DNA of 64,000 bases from Castor canadensis (taxonomy: Eukaryota; Chordata; Mammalia; Rodentia; Castoridae). The translations under genes and the position numbers were made by a program. This document shows, one piece after another, positions 41,141 through 53,005 of the stretch (position 1 is its first letter; each line of letters begins with the position of its first letter). The stretch spans positions 127,938,906-128,002,905 of the forward strand of contig NC_133391.1 of NCBI RefSeq assembly GCF_047511655.1, given 5' to 3'. The notes under the pieces were generated by a model. The model was not told where the DNA came from, searched no databases, and saw only the letters and a program-made list of their open reading frames with translations.

Positions 41141-44100
41141 AAATTTTTTTTTTCAAAGGCCCCTAAAGAAGGCTGTCAATCCAAAATTTTTTAAATTTTA
41201 TTTTATTTTATTTTTTTATTATTTTATTATTCATATGTGCATACAAGGCTTGGGTCATTTCTCCCCCCTGCCCTCACCCCTTCCCTTACCACCCACTCCG
41301 CCCCCTCCCTCTCCCCTCCACCCCCTCAATACCCAGCAAAAACTATTTTGCCCTTATCTCTAATTTTGGTGTACAGAGAGTATAAGTAATAATAGGAAGG
41401 AACAAGGGTTTTTGCTGGTTGCGATAAGGATAGCTATACAGGGAGTTGACTCACATTAATTTCCTGTGCGTGTATGTTACCTTCTAGGTTAATTCTTTTT
41501 GATCTAACCTTTTCTCTAGTTCCTGGTCCCCTTTTCCTATTGGCCTCAGTTGCTTTTAAGGTATCTGCTTTAGAATCTCTGCATTAAGGACAACAAATGC
41601 TAGCTAGTTTTTTAGGTGTCTTACCTATCCTCACTCCTCCCTTGTGTGCTCTCGCTTTTATCATGTGCTCAAAGTCCAATCCCCTTGTTGTGTGTGCCCT
41701 TGATCTAATGTCCACATATGAGGGAGAACATACGATTTTTGGTCTTTTGGGCCAGGCTAACCTCACTCAGAATGATGTTCTCCAATTCCATCCATTTACC
41801 AGCAAATGATAACATTTTGTTCTTTTTCATGGCTGCATAAAATTCCATTGTGTACAGATACCACATTTTCTTAATGCATTCGTCAGTGGTGGGGCATCTT
41901 GGCTGTTTCCATAACTTGGCTATTGTGAATAGTGCCGCAATAAACATGGGTGTGCAGGTGCCTCTGGAGTAACCTGTGCCACAGTCTTTTGGGTATATCC
42001 CCAAGAGTGGTATTGCTGGATCAAATGGTAGATCAATGTTTAGCTTTTTAAGTAGCCTCCACATTTTTTTCCAGAGTGGTTGTACTAGTTTACATTCCCA
42101 CCAACAGTGTATGAGGGTTCCTTTTTCCCCCGCATTCTCGCAAACACCTGTTGTTGGTGGTGTTGCTGATGATGGCTATTCTAACAGGGGTGAGGTGGAA
42201 TCTTAGTGTGGTTTTAATTTGCATTTCCTTTATTGCTAGAGATGGTGAACATTTTTTCATGTGTTTTTTGGACATTTGAATTTCTTCTTTTGAGAAAGTT
42301 CTGTTTAGTTCACTTGCCCATTTCTTTATTGGTTCATTAGTTTTGGGAGAATTTAGTTTTTTAAGTTCCCTATATATTCTGGTTATCAGTCCTTTGTCTG
42401 ATGTATAGTTGGCAAATATTTTCTCCCACTCTGTGGGTGTTCTCTTCAGTTTAGAGACCATTTCTTTTGATGAACAGAAGCTTTTTAGTTTTATGAGGTC
42501 CCATTTATCTATGCTATCTCTTAGTTGCTGTGCTGCTGGGGTTTCATTGAGAAAGTTCTTACCTATACCTACTAACTCCATAGTATTTCCTGCTCTTTCC
42601 TGTATCAACTTTAGAGTTTGTGGTCTGATATTAAGATCCTTGATCCATTTTGAGTTAATCTTGGTATAGGGTGATATACATGGATCTAATTTCAGTTTTT
42701 TGCAGACTGCTAACCAGTTTTCCCAGCAGTTTTTGTTGAAGAGGCTGCTATTTCTCCATTGTATATTTTTAGCTCCTTTGTCAAAGACAAGTTGGTTATA
42801 GTTGTGTGGCTTCATATCTGGGTCCTCTGTTCTGTTCCACTGGTCTTCATGTCTGTTTTTGTGCCAGTACCGTGCTGTTTTTATTGTTATTGCTTTGTAA
42901 TATAGTTTGAAGTCAGGTATTGTGATACCTCCTGCATTGTTCCTTTGACTGAGTATTGGCTTGGCTATTCGTGGCCTCTTGTGTTTCCATATAAATTTAA
43001 CAGTAGATTTTTCAAACTCTTTAATGAATGTCATTGGAATTTTGATGGGAATTGCATTAAACATGTAGATTACTTTTGGGAGTATCGACATTTTTACTAT
43101 GTTGATTCTACCAATCCATGAGCCTGGGAGATCTCTCCACTTTCTATAGTCTTCCTCAATCTCTTTCTTCAGAAGTGTATAGTTTTCCTTGTAGAGGTCT
43201 TTCACATCTTTTGTTAGGTTTACCCTAGGTATTTGATTTTTTTTGAGGCTATTGTGAATGGAATTGTTTTCATATATTCTTTCTCAGTTTGTTCATTATT
43301 AATGTATAGAAATGCTAATGATTTTTCTATGTTGATTTTATATCCTGCTACCTTGCTATAGCTATTGAGGATGTCTAGAAGCTTCTGAGTAGAGTTTTTT
43401 GGGTCTTTAAGGTATAGGATCATGTCGTCTGCAAATAGGGATATTTTGACAGTTTCTTTACCTATTTGTATTCCTTTTATTCCTTCTTCTTGCCTAATTG
43501 CTCTGGCTAGGAATTCCAGTACTATGTTGAATAGGAGTGGAGATAGTGGGCATCCTTGTCTGGTTCCTGATTTTTGAGGGAATGGTTTCAGTTTTTCTCC
43601 ATTAAGTATAATGCTTGCTGTAGGTTTGTCATATATAGCTTTTATAATGTTGAGGTACTTTCCTTCTATTCCTACTTTTCTTAGAGCTTTTATCATGAAA
43701 TGGTGTTGGATCTTATCAAAGGCTTTTTCTGCATCTATTGAGATGACCAAGTGGTTTTTGTCTCTGCTTCTGTTAATGTGGTTTATTACGTTTATTGATT
43801 TTCGTATGTTGATCCACCCCTGCATCCCTGGGATGAAGCCTACTTGGTCGTGGTGAATAATCTTTTTGATGTGTTGCTGAATTCAGTTTGCCATTATTTT
43901 GTTGAGGATTTTTGCATCAATGTTCATTAAGGAGATTGGCCTATAGTTCTCCTTTTTGGAGGTGTCTTTGCCTGGTTTTGGGATAAGTGTAATACTGGCT
44001 TCATAAAATGTGTTTGGCAGTTTTCCTTCCCTTTCTATTTTGTGGAACAGTTTAAGGAGGGTTGGTATCAGTTCTTCTTTAAAGGTCTTGTAGAATTCAG

Positions 44101-44732
44101 CAGAGAATCCATCAGGTCCTGGACTTTTCTTTTTGGGGAGACTCTTGATTGCTGCTTCAATTTTATTTGTGTTATAGATCTATTCAGGTGATTAATTTCC
44201 TCTTGGTTCAGTTTTGGATGATCATATGTATCTAGAAATCTGTCCATTTCTTTAAGATTTTCAAATTTATTTGAATATAAGTTCTCAAAGTAGTCTCTAA
44301 TGATTTCCTGGACTTCCATGGTGTTTGTTGTTATCTCCCCTTTTACATTCCTGATTCTACTAATTTGGGTTTTTTCTCTCCTTATTTTAGTCAGGTTTGC
44401 CAGGGGTCTATTGATCTTGTTTATTTTTTCAAAGAACCAACTTTTTCTTTCATTAATTCTTTGTATGGTTTTTTTGGTTTTTATTTCATTGATTTCAGCT
44501 CTTATTTTTATTATTTCTCTCCTTCTATTTGTTTTGGGATTTGCTTGTTCTTGTTTTTCTAGGAGTTTGAGATGTATCATTAGGTCATTGATTTGGGATC
44601 TTTCAATCTTTTTAATATATGCACTCATGGCTATAAACTTTCCTCTCAGGACTGCCTTAGCTGTGTCCCATAGGTTCCGGTAGGTTGTGTTTTCATTTTC
44701 ATTGACTTCCAGGAACTTTTTAATTTCCTCTG
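41141..44732 (-). mobile_element. 5'-truncated L1 with most of ORF2 and 3' UTR (minus strand)
   Basis: The minus strand reads ORF2 from upstream of the reverse transcriptase to its C-terminus, then the 3' UTR and an A-rich tail near 41,190-41,220. It is flanked by AAGTCTACAT at 41,131-41,140 and 44,733-44,742, so the insertion ends are fixed at the sequence level. A further ~35 non-L1 bases and a second poly(A) lie between the L1 tail and the left flank. ORF1 and the 5' UTR are missing. Confidence 0.93.
41705..44700 (-). pseudogene. L1 ORF2 protein, reverse transcriptase part, broken
   Basis: L1 ORF2 supplies endonuclease and reverse transcriptase for target-primed retrotransposition; the endonuclease is missing here through 5' truncation. 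Pieces in order on the minus strand: 44,628-44,068 (linker before RT); an RT part with a stop near 43,885; 43,825-43,220 with [14 protein letters not shown] and the catalytic FADDMILYL (YADD-box equivalent); 43,205-42,090 (post-RT region); and 42,064-41,705 (C-terminus ending MFSLICGH, with the conserved SRGTCTPMFI and PRCPTTDE region). The pieces lie in different frames, so it cannot encode a whole enzyme. Confidence 0.95.
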
Positions 44733-45254
44733 AAGTCTACATTTAAAATTGAAACCTTTCTGACAAATACAAGGTGGGACTTTTAGGCATCAGTAATAGT
44801 TGCAGTGAAGCTCTTTATGTGCATTCTCTCATGTTTGAAGTCGACAAGGTCTACATCACTTGGATGGGTACAGAAAGGAAACAAAAGCGGGAATGTTGCT
44901 CAGGCTCCCCTGGGAGAAGCATGAGCTAGGATTTAAACCAGGTGTACTTAACAGGGCTCAGGCTCTTCCCACTCTTCATACTAACCGTATGGGTTGATAT
45001 ACGAGTGTGTGTAGGGACTGCTAGGACTTGTGAAGGTAAAGGGAAAGCATAAAAATCAACCTGATGGTGGACTCTTAGGGTCAGTGATAGGACTGTGGAA
45101 TCTAGAAAAGGAGTTTAGCTTGTGTCCTTGATCCTAAATACACTTCCCTCCTTTGCCTTCCTTTCTGTCCCGAATTTCTCTGGTTTGTCCTAATAGCACA
45201 TTTGTGATTTGTTTATTTTTTAGAGTTAAATATATAACAAGCGCAGAAAAGGGG

Positions 45255-45362
45255 GCTTGCCAGGCATGGGGGTACATGCCTATATATCCCAGCACTGGGG
45301 AGACAGAGGCAGATCACAAGTTTGAGGCCTGGAACACCAATAAGTAAATAAATAAATAAAAA
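45255..45362 (+). repeat. B1-like SINE with (AATA)n tail
   Basis: GCCAGGCATGGGGGTACATG...CCCAGCACTGGGGAGACAGA...AATAAGTAAATAAATAAATA. Confidence 0.85.
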
Positions 45363-45429
45363 ATAAATGGGGGTGTGTGTGTGATGATGGTACTTGTTAC
45401 TTTAGAGTGACTTACCTTTCAAAAAGTTC

Positions 45430-45620
45430 TTTTTTTTTTTAAATCCAAGGCCTTACACATAGTAGGCAAGTGCTCTACCACTTGAGCCATGCCCTAGCCC
45501 TTGTGTTTATATTTTTGTTTTTGAGATAGGCTCTCCCTAACTTTGCCTGGGCTGGTCTGGAACTCATGATTGTCCTGCCTCCCCAAAGCGAGGATCACAG
45601 GTGTGCACCACCACAGCAGC
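45430..45620 (-). repeat. B1-ID dimeric SINE (minus strand)
   Basis: ID complement AATCCAAGGCCTTACACATA...GAGCCATGCCCTAGCCC, then B1 complement TTGAGATAGGCTCTCCC...GTGTGCACCACCACAGC. Confidence 0.88.
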
Positions 45621-46165
45621 AAAGCTTCTGTCCAGAAACTTCCTTGCCCCTCATCGGCTACGGTGCCTTCTCTAGGCAGAAAGTGTTCTGTATCCTGTGG
45701 GCCAAAAAGATCGATATTTAGAAACCAATCAACAAACCAACAGTTTCATCTGCCCAGTTTAATTCCTCTGCACGTGAGGGTAGCTTCATCTTTCATCTGC
45801 TTCTTTGTAGTTCTAGCAGGTGTGACTTTAACCTGAAGAAGTAAAGAAGGCAGAAATGGCACCCTTAGAAATTTACAGTCCAGGTACTGATCATTTTGTA
45901 GCATAGGCTGAGGTCCTGAATCAATGTGGAATAGCAATTTTTTTTCAGGTTTATAAAATAACCTTTGTTTTTTTAGGTTAACATGTGCATTACAGGAAAC
46001 AGTAGAGTGGCATTTTTAAAATCAAGTTGTGAGATACCTATTTATTGTTCAAAAGAAGAAAAAATATGGGTAAGAGATAAAATACTTAACATTAAATATA
46101 TTATTTCAAAAATGAAAAAATATTAAGCTGAACATGTGCAATTTCCATTTCTTTTGTTTGTGTGT

Positions 46166-46283
46166 TTCTTTTTTGTTTTTTTGAGACAGGGTCTCACTAT
46201 ATAGGCTGGCTTCAAACTTGTGATCCTCCTGCCTCCACCTCTTGAGTGCTGGGATTATAGGCACGTGTCACCACACTCAGCAT
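46166..46283 (-). repeat. B1-like SINE (minus strand)
   Basis: TTGAGACAGGGTCTCACTAT...GCTGGGATTATAGGCACGTG...CACACTCAGC. Confidence 0.92.
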
Positions 46284-47006
46284 GCAATTGCCATTTATGT
46301 AGGTAAAAGACAGTTGAATCTTGGTAATTTGCAATTTGCATGTGGTTCATCCTAATAATCATACAATCCTGCTTGACATCTAGTCAGTTTATCAGACTGA
46401 ACTATACTCTAAATTTCCCCCCATGGCAGACTGGGCAGTGCCTAGGGATGATGAACACTGGCTTCTAGTGACCTGTTCTTATTCCAGCTGCTGGGTTATA
46501 GGCTCAACAACAGTCTGTTGTATTTATTGCAACCTATTGGTTGCATTTACACTTGTTATCACAATAGATAATTTAGATAAGTGTATAAAGTTATGAAACA
46601 TAAGTGCAAAAGGAAGGGGTATTGTTTCTGTGAAGGCCAAGTTGAAATCTTTGGAAATTTTCCACAAAAGTGAGTTCCTAAGAGTGGTCAGGAAAACTGT
46701 AACCAACCAGAAAGAAAACTGTAAAAACTTGAAAGATAATTTTCTTAGTTTGCTTTGCATGTTTGTCTCATTGATTTTGTTTTATGGATTTGGTCCACTT
46801 AAAAAATTAAAACTGAAAATTGTTAGGAATAAAGTCTGGGTTTGATTACTACCAGGAAAACATTGTTGTGGGATCTCTACCTTGAGGAATGTCTTGGAAG
46901 TACTTTGCAAAACTGTGGAATTAATACATAGTTTCTATTTTAAGGTAAAGAAAATGTTTAGGGTATATACATAATTTTTTTATTTTTCACTATCAACTTT
47001 TTTTTT

Positions 47007-47084
47007 GGCAGCACTGGGGTTTGAACTCAGGGCCTCACACTTGCTAGGCAGGCACTCTTACTGCTTGAGCCACTTAACCAGCCC
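47007..47084 (-). repeat. ID-like SINE with target-site duplication (minus)
   Basis: GGCAGCACTGGGGTTTGAAC...CTTGAGCCACTTAACCAGCC. TCAACTTTTTTTTT stands on both sides (46,993-47,006 and 47,085-47,098). Confidence 0.9.
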
Positions 47085-47504
47085 TCAACTTTTTTTTTTG
47101 GTTAGCCAACCAAAACAGTCAAAATTGCTGCTGTTACTTGACTGTAATGGCTTCTGCTATAGTAAGTAGTCAGAATCTCTGCCTCTGGAGTTATTCTGTG
47201 TGTCTGCATGGGGAATTACATATTATATTATAAAACTTTGCCATTGGGGATGTAATTCACCAGAGTATATATGATGAATTTTCTTTTTCTTTATTGAGCA
47301 TTCAATCCTAATGGTACATAATCAGCTTGTTCTTATTTTAAATTGGCATCCATATGACATTTAAATTCATTTTTAATAATGTAAGCAAACTTATAGAACT
47401 TAGAGCTGGTTCCTACCTGCCTTGAAGAGCTTACATAAAAATTAAAAGCAAAATACATATTATAGCATTAACTATGATAGCCAGAAAACTTGATAAGTTG
47501 CTTT

Positions 47505-47646
47505 TTTTTTCTTTTCTTTCTTTCTTTTTTTTTTTTTTTTTGAGGAAGGGTCTCACTATGTAGCCCAAGATAACCTTGACCTCTCCATCCTCCTGCCTCA
47601 CCCTTGCAGGTACTGGGTTTGCAGGTGTGTGCCACTACACCCAGCT
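47505..47646 (-). repeat. B1-like SINE with long T/CTTT tail (minus strand)
   Basis: (TTTC)n and T22 run, then GAGGAAGGGTCTCACTATGT...GGTGTGTGCCACTACACCCA. Confidence 0.92.
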
Positions 47647-47814
47647 TGATGAATTTCTTAATGCTGTTAAGCTGACAAGTTCAATTGGGTAAGGTATCAC
47701 TTACTCTAGTTTCAAATAGTAATTATGAAGGTGTAGTCATTCTTTCCCAAAGCATTAACAAGTTAATGAAAAAGGATCAAACTTATAAAATTAGAGTAAT
47801 AAAAGTGCACGTTA

Positions 47815-47970
47815 TTGTAATAGCATTTATTAAACATTGGCTGTATTCCAGCTGCTGTGCTACATTCTCCGTGTGCTTTGTCTTATTTATTCTTCGTAAA
47901 AGCCCTGTGAGGAAACTTATATGGTTCCTATTTTATAAACAAGGGAAGCAAGTGTTCAGCTCCACTGTGT
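47815..47970 (-). repeat. MIR remnant (minus)
   Basis: ATTTATTAAACATTGGCTGT...AAAGCCCTGTGAGGAAACTT...TTTTATAAACAAGGGAAGCA is a complement-strand MIR core. Confidence 0.65.
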
Positions 47971-48744
47971 CTCCGAGTTGGCCCACCTAACTAAGAAGTG
48001 AAACCTTTGCTGGGATATGAGATGTAGATCATTTAAAAAAAGAAATGTCAAAGTGTTTTTGAGCTTCAAAGGACCTTAGAGGTCCTGTAGACCTTCTTTT
48101 ACAGGTGAGGGCACTGAGGCCCAGAGAGGCCATGTCACTTGGCCAAGGCCACAAGCCTAATTAGCATGCTGGGACCAGAATCAATATCTTCTGAGTAGAA
48201 TCCAGGTGCTGGATTCACTTTCTCACTGTTAGCCTCACTCTGAATATGATTTTATACCAAATTTGTGAAGCTCCTAAATGTCCCCACTCCATCCTGGTCT
48301 ATGAAGAATGTTAATGACTCCTACAGACTTCCTGTAAAATATGCACAGGGGAGGATCATGCTTGCCCCAGGCTACAGGTAGGAAAAGTGAAGCTGGGCAA
48401 TGCCTATTAATCCTGAACTGTCACTGAAAGTGTTAAGAAAAATACATTACTTTAACATGGAGGATTGAACCATCCAGCCTAAGCCCTGGATTTTCTCTTC
48501 ATATAGCCATCTCCTCCCTTTCTTCATTCTCTGATCTTAGTGCCCCCAGTTCATATCCTTTAAGTAACTGCCTGGGTATCTCATGGTAGTAGCATTTGAG
48601 AATTTGGGTAGGGGTGAGGTTAATGGAGATCACTGCTTTGCTATCTACTCCCTAAAAATAATCTGACCAGTCCCACTAATTGTTTTTTTTCCATTTCATC
48701 AGTAGACAGAGCAAGGATGGATTGCTGGCCATCTTCAAAGTGTG

Positions 48745-48880
48745 TTATTCAGTTTTTATTGCAACCCTGTGTGGCCTATACTCTTCACTCAGTTTTAGAG
48801 ACCAAACATCTGAGACTCCAAGAAATTGGAATGATTGTCCCCAAGGTCACCTGAGAAGTGAGAGACAGACCTTGGTACAG
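48745..48880 (-). repeat. Probable MIR remnant (minus)
   Basis: TTATTGCAACCCTGTGTGGC...CCCCAAGGTCACCTGAGAAG; weak. Confidence 0.4.
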
Positions 48881-49290
48881 ATATTCTGATCATACAGCCT
48901 GTTACTTAGTACATATCACCTAAGAGTCTATGTTCTCATCTTTAGAAAAAAAATGTTGGGGGGAAGTATATTTCATATGCTTATGAAATAAGAAGATTGC
49001 ATATTTGCATATGGTTGTGTATAATTTACATTCCACCCCACCAAAGACTTGAAATGCTCACAATAAGTATATAAAGATTCTAGTATAGAAGAAAATCTAG
49101 GTAATGTAGTTGTGATAAATGGAACACTGAGTTTAAACTATAAATGGGAGTTAATATTAAAAAAAATATAGTTCTAATGGTTTGCTTTTCATTTGTTTAT
49201 TTTAAAGCATAAATTTGTAAGGTAGTATTTTGTTCCCTAGAAGTGAATTGTAAAAGAAAGTTATCAAGTAGGTGCTATAAAGAGAATCTT

Positions 49291-49773
49291 TTTTTTTTTG
49301 GTTGGTTGGTTTTTATTTTATTATTATTATTTTTTTTTCATTTTTCTTTTATTATTCATATGTGCATACAAGGATTGGTTCATTTCTCCCCACTGCCCCC
49401 ACCCCCTCCCTTACCACCCACTCCGCCCCCTCCCTCTCCCACCCCCCAATACCCAGCAGAAACTATTTTGCCCTTATTTCTAATTTTGTTGTAGAGAGAG
49501 TATAAGCAATAATAGGAAGGAACAAGGGTTTTTGCTGGTTGAGATAAGGATAGCTATACAGGGCATTGACTCACATTGATTTCCTGTGCGTGGGTGTTAC
49601 CTTCTAGGTTAATTCTTTTTGATCTAACCTTTTCTCTAGTACCTGTTCCCCTTTTCCTATTGGCCTCAGTTGCTTTAAGGTATCTGCTTTAGTTTCTCTG
49701 CATTAAGGGCAACAAATGCTAGCTAGTTTTTTAGGTGTCTTACCTATCCTCATCCCTCCCTTGTGTGCTCTCG
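49291..49773 (-). mobile_element. L1 3' end, 5'-truncated, with target-site duplication (minus)
   Basis: Complement of the L1 3' UTR, ending TTCATATGTGCATACAAGGA; breaks at TTGTGTGCTCTCG. TATAAAGAGAATCTT is duplicated exactly at 49,276-49,290 and 49,774-49,788. The tail is mixed: on the minus strand, A-rich and ATAATA units, then ACCAACCAACC, then a pure A run. Confidence 0.95.
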
Positions 49774-49831
49774 TATAAAGAGAATCTTGAATGACTTTCT
49801 GGATAATAACTTTCTATAACAAAAAAACAGA

Positions 49832-50168
49832 TTTTTTTTTTTTTTGGCAATACTGTAGCTTGAACTCAGGGCTTTGCACTTGCTAGGCAGGCCCTCTCCT
49901 GCTTGAGTTATACCTCTCTATCACTTGAGCCATACCTCCAGCCCTTTTTGCTCTAGTTATTTATATTTTTTTGCCAGGGCTTTTTGCCAGGGCTGGCCTG
50001 AATCTTGATCCTCCTATTTATGCTTCCCCTAGTAGTGCATGCCACTGCACTCAGTTATCAATTGCGATGGGATCTTGTAGACTTTTTGCCTGGGCTGGCC
50101 TCAAACCACAGTCCTGGTCTCCACCTTCCAAGTAGCTGGGATTACAAGCATGGGCCAGTTGCACCTGG
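49832..50168 (-). repeat. ID plus B1-like SINE units (minus strand)
   Basis: GGCAATACTGTAGCTTGAAC...CATACCTCCAGCCC, then two B1 complements with the second ending TAGCTGGGATTACAAGCATG. A GAGTTATACCTC/GAGCCATACCTC repeat suggests a short internal duplication. Confidence 0.85.
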
Positions 50169-52520
50169 AGTCAATAATAGTTTTGCTTAAGATGCAACCA
50201 TATTCCTCAAATTAATATTGGTTCTTGGTAACTCGCTTATGGATGTTAATTAAGGTAAACTCAGAATTTCTCCAAAGGCTCCAAGACTAGGTTAATAAGG
50301 GCTAGGTATTCCTGATGATGTATAATAGCAACTCTAGCTCTAGGTAGAGTGAGGCTTCTTAATCTTGAGTACTCCAGAAGGTTGTAAACTCTCCAAAACA
50401 TCAAATTTGTGTATATATGCTTTTTTGGAGAAGGTGTCCCATAAGACAATAGTCTTATTTAAGAAATAAATAAAATAATACATGTAAAATGCTTGATAAA
50501 ACTTAACTGTAAAAATGTAAAAGGATTAGTTTTAATGTTAATGTTGAAATTAGGCAGATAACATGGACATGAACCGACTGTACAGATTACTCATGTTAAA
50601 GACATAATTAGTATGAACAGGTAGGCATTATAAAAAAAAAGATATGTTCTCCAGCACTCATGGTAGTTTTCTTTTTCTGTTGTCTTGGTTCTCTAAGAAG
50701 AAAAGTTTTTACTTCTTAAATGTTAAATTAGCATTCATTCACTTTGTGCAAGACACTGGAAATATAAAATCTAGAAGTCGTCTCGTCTCCTCATTTCTTC
50801 CTCCATCCCCTGCTCACATCCAGATTAGCGACAATCATGTCAGCTCTGTTCACAAAACATCCTGAATCCATCTACTACAATAAGCTTCTAATTTTACTGC
50901 CTTTCTATAATCAATTCTCTACCAAGCAACCCAATTAATTTTTAAAAACATAAGTCAGATCATGTGACTGCTGTGCTTAAAAGCTTATGATGAGAGTTTC
51001 AGTTTTGCAAGATTAAGCTTTTTAGAGATAGATGATGGTGATGGTAGCACAACAATATAAAAAATAGTGAAGATGATAAATTTTGAGTTACAGGTCTCTT
51101 ACTGTAATTTAAAAAATAAAAAATAGTCACACTATCAATAAATAAATAACCTCTGGTAGTTTCCTCTTGCATCTAGAATAAAACCCAGGGTCAAGAGATC
51201 CTACATGCCTGTTTCTCTGAGCTTTCAGCATCACTCTTCTTGTGCTCTGTTTTCTGTTCCTCTGACAAACTAAGTTCATTCCTTCCATGGGGTTATTCCT
51301 TTTTCTGTTGACTCCCTCAAGACAGTCTCACATTCTCTCCAGTGTCCTAGGTCCTTCTGACTACACTGTACCTTGTAGCCCTTTACCCTTGGTTATCCCG
51401 TCACATCACTCCATCCCGTTTCATTTTTTTCATAACTCTTGCCACTATTTCTCTTATTTATATGTGTGTTTTCTTTGTTTACTTGTGAGTCTTTCCACAA
51501 GAATGTAAACTCCACAAGAACAAGGACCTTACTGTACCCCTAGGGTCAAGAAAGGTGATTGGCACATAGTAGGCATCAACTGTTTGTTGAATATGGATAG
51601 AGACAAAGTTCTCTTCCTCCACAGACCTTACAATGTCTGACACTCGGTCTCAGGAGTCTTGAGGTGTGCTTGTGAGCAAGGACTTTAAGACCCTCTCAGC
51701 TAGGTCTCATATAGAGAATGAGTAATTAGTTCTGCTCAGCATATAATGATGTGGGGAGGAGAGGAAGGAGAGAACAATGTTGGGGACAAAGTCACAAACG
51801 CATGGATTGTTTCCTCCTGTTCAAAGAAAAACAATTCCTCCCTTCTGTTTCCCCACCCGTCCATAAGAAATACAAGAGAAAACAAAAATACAGCTACACA
51901 TCAGCAGCCAGGCATGAATCCTTCCCAAGCCAAGCTTAAAATGAAGATGTGTAAGGTATCATGTATCATATTCCCAGAAATGGCTGACTCCTCTGGACCA
52001 TCTGCTCTTAGCCGGCCCATTATGAGCACTCAGTTGTATGAGTCGATAAGGCTGCCTTGCCAATATGAGACCAGAATTTCACGTCTTTCCATCACTCCAG
52101 ATTCATCTTCTTCAGCACACCTTTCCCTAATGATGGTCAAACTTACTGTTTGCATCTCATTGCTATCTCACAGGTAGTTTTGTGCTCATGTTTTCATTAA
52201 TATTTTTCATAGCCAATTTAGAAAAAGATAAATATTTACAACAGACAGGTTTACTTAACATGAAAAAATACTTCTGTGAATTCAGTAAAATAAGATTATT
52301 TTCTGACTATAATATAATATGTGCTGATTTTAGAAATATGGAAAACTTATAACAGGAAATAATTAATAAAAAAGTACACAAAAACTTGTAATAAAAAAAG
52401 AAACATATCATCCATAATTGTACCATAATTCTAATAGCAAAGATAACAATTGCTACCATTTTGGAAAATTGCTTCACAGCCTCAAGTAGGCATTTTTTTT
52501 AAGGATTGTTGAAGTTTTTC

Positions 52521-52709
52521 TTTTTATAAATTTTTTATTAGGATATATTCATTATACGGGGGAGATTCATAGTGACAATTCTGATTAGACTTATATTGTA
52601 CATTATTTACATTGCCCCTATCATCTCTCCCACTCAATCCCCTCCCCACCCTACTTAAAGCAATTGCAAGAGATTTCTTAGTTCTGTTTCATATAGGTAT
52701 ATGAAATCC
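52521..52709 (-). mobile_element. Older L1 3' end with target-site duplication (minus)
   Basis: TTTTATAAATTTTTTATTAG (tail complement) and C-rich CTCTCCCACTCAATCCCCTC. TGAAGTTTTTC flanks at 52,510-52,520 and 52,710-52,720. Confidence 0.75.
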
Positions 52710-52802
52710 TGAAGTTTTTCGTGAGGACAAAAGTGGAGAAATAATTTAAATGAAGAGGAAAGAACCATCTAGTATGCTTTAAACAAACAAACAAAAAAAC
52801 TT

Positions 52803-53005
52803 CTGTGGCCAGGCACCAGTGGCTACTTGGGAGCTGAGATCAGGAGGTTCACAATTCAAGGGCAGCCCAGGCAAATAGTTCTCAAGACTCCAATCTCCAA
52901 AATAATCAGAGCAAAATGGACCAGAGGTGTGGCTCATGCAGTAGAGAGCCTGCTTTGCAAGCATGAAGCCATGAGTACAAACCCCAGTTCCACCAAACAA
53001 CCAAA
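52803..53005 (+). repeat. B1-ID dimeric SINE
   Basis: GGCCAGGCACCAGTGGCTAC...GGCAAATAGTTCTCAAGACT, then GGACCAGAGGTGTGGCTCAT...GAGTACAAACCCCAGTTCCA. The B1 unit lacks the CTGTAATCC segment. Confidence 0.9.

Noticed and set aside
42409..44683. Open frames on the + strand across 42.4-44.7 kb
   Set aside because: They are antisense shadows of L1 ORF2, which reads on the minus strand.
51746..52177. 143-codon + strand frame
   Set aside because: The longest open frame outside repeats and the CpG island, but the composition is Ser/Lys/Thr-rich without domains, no family was recognised, and a second overlapping frame is also open. A single frame of this length is possible by chance in 64 kb.
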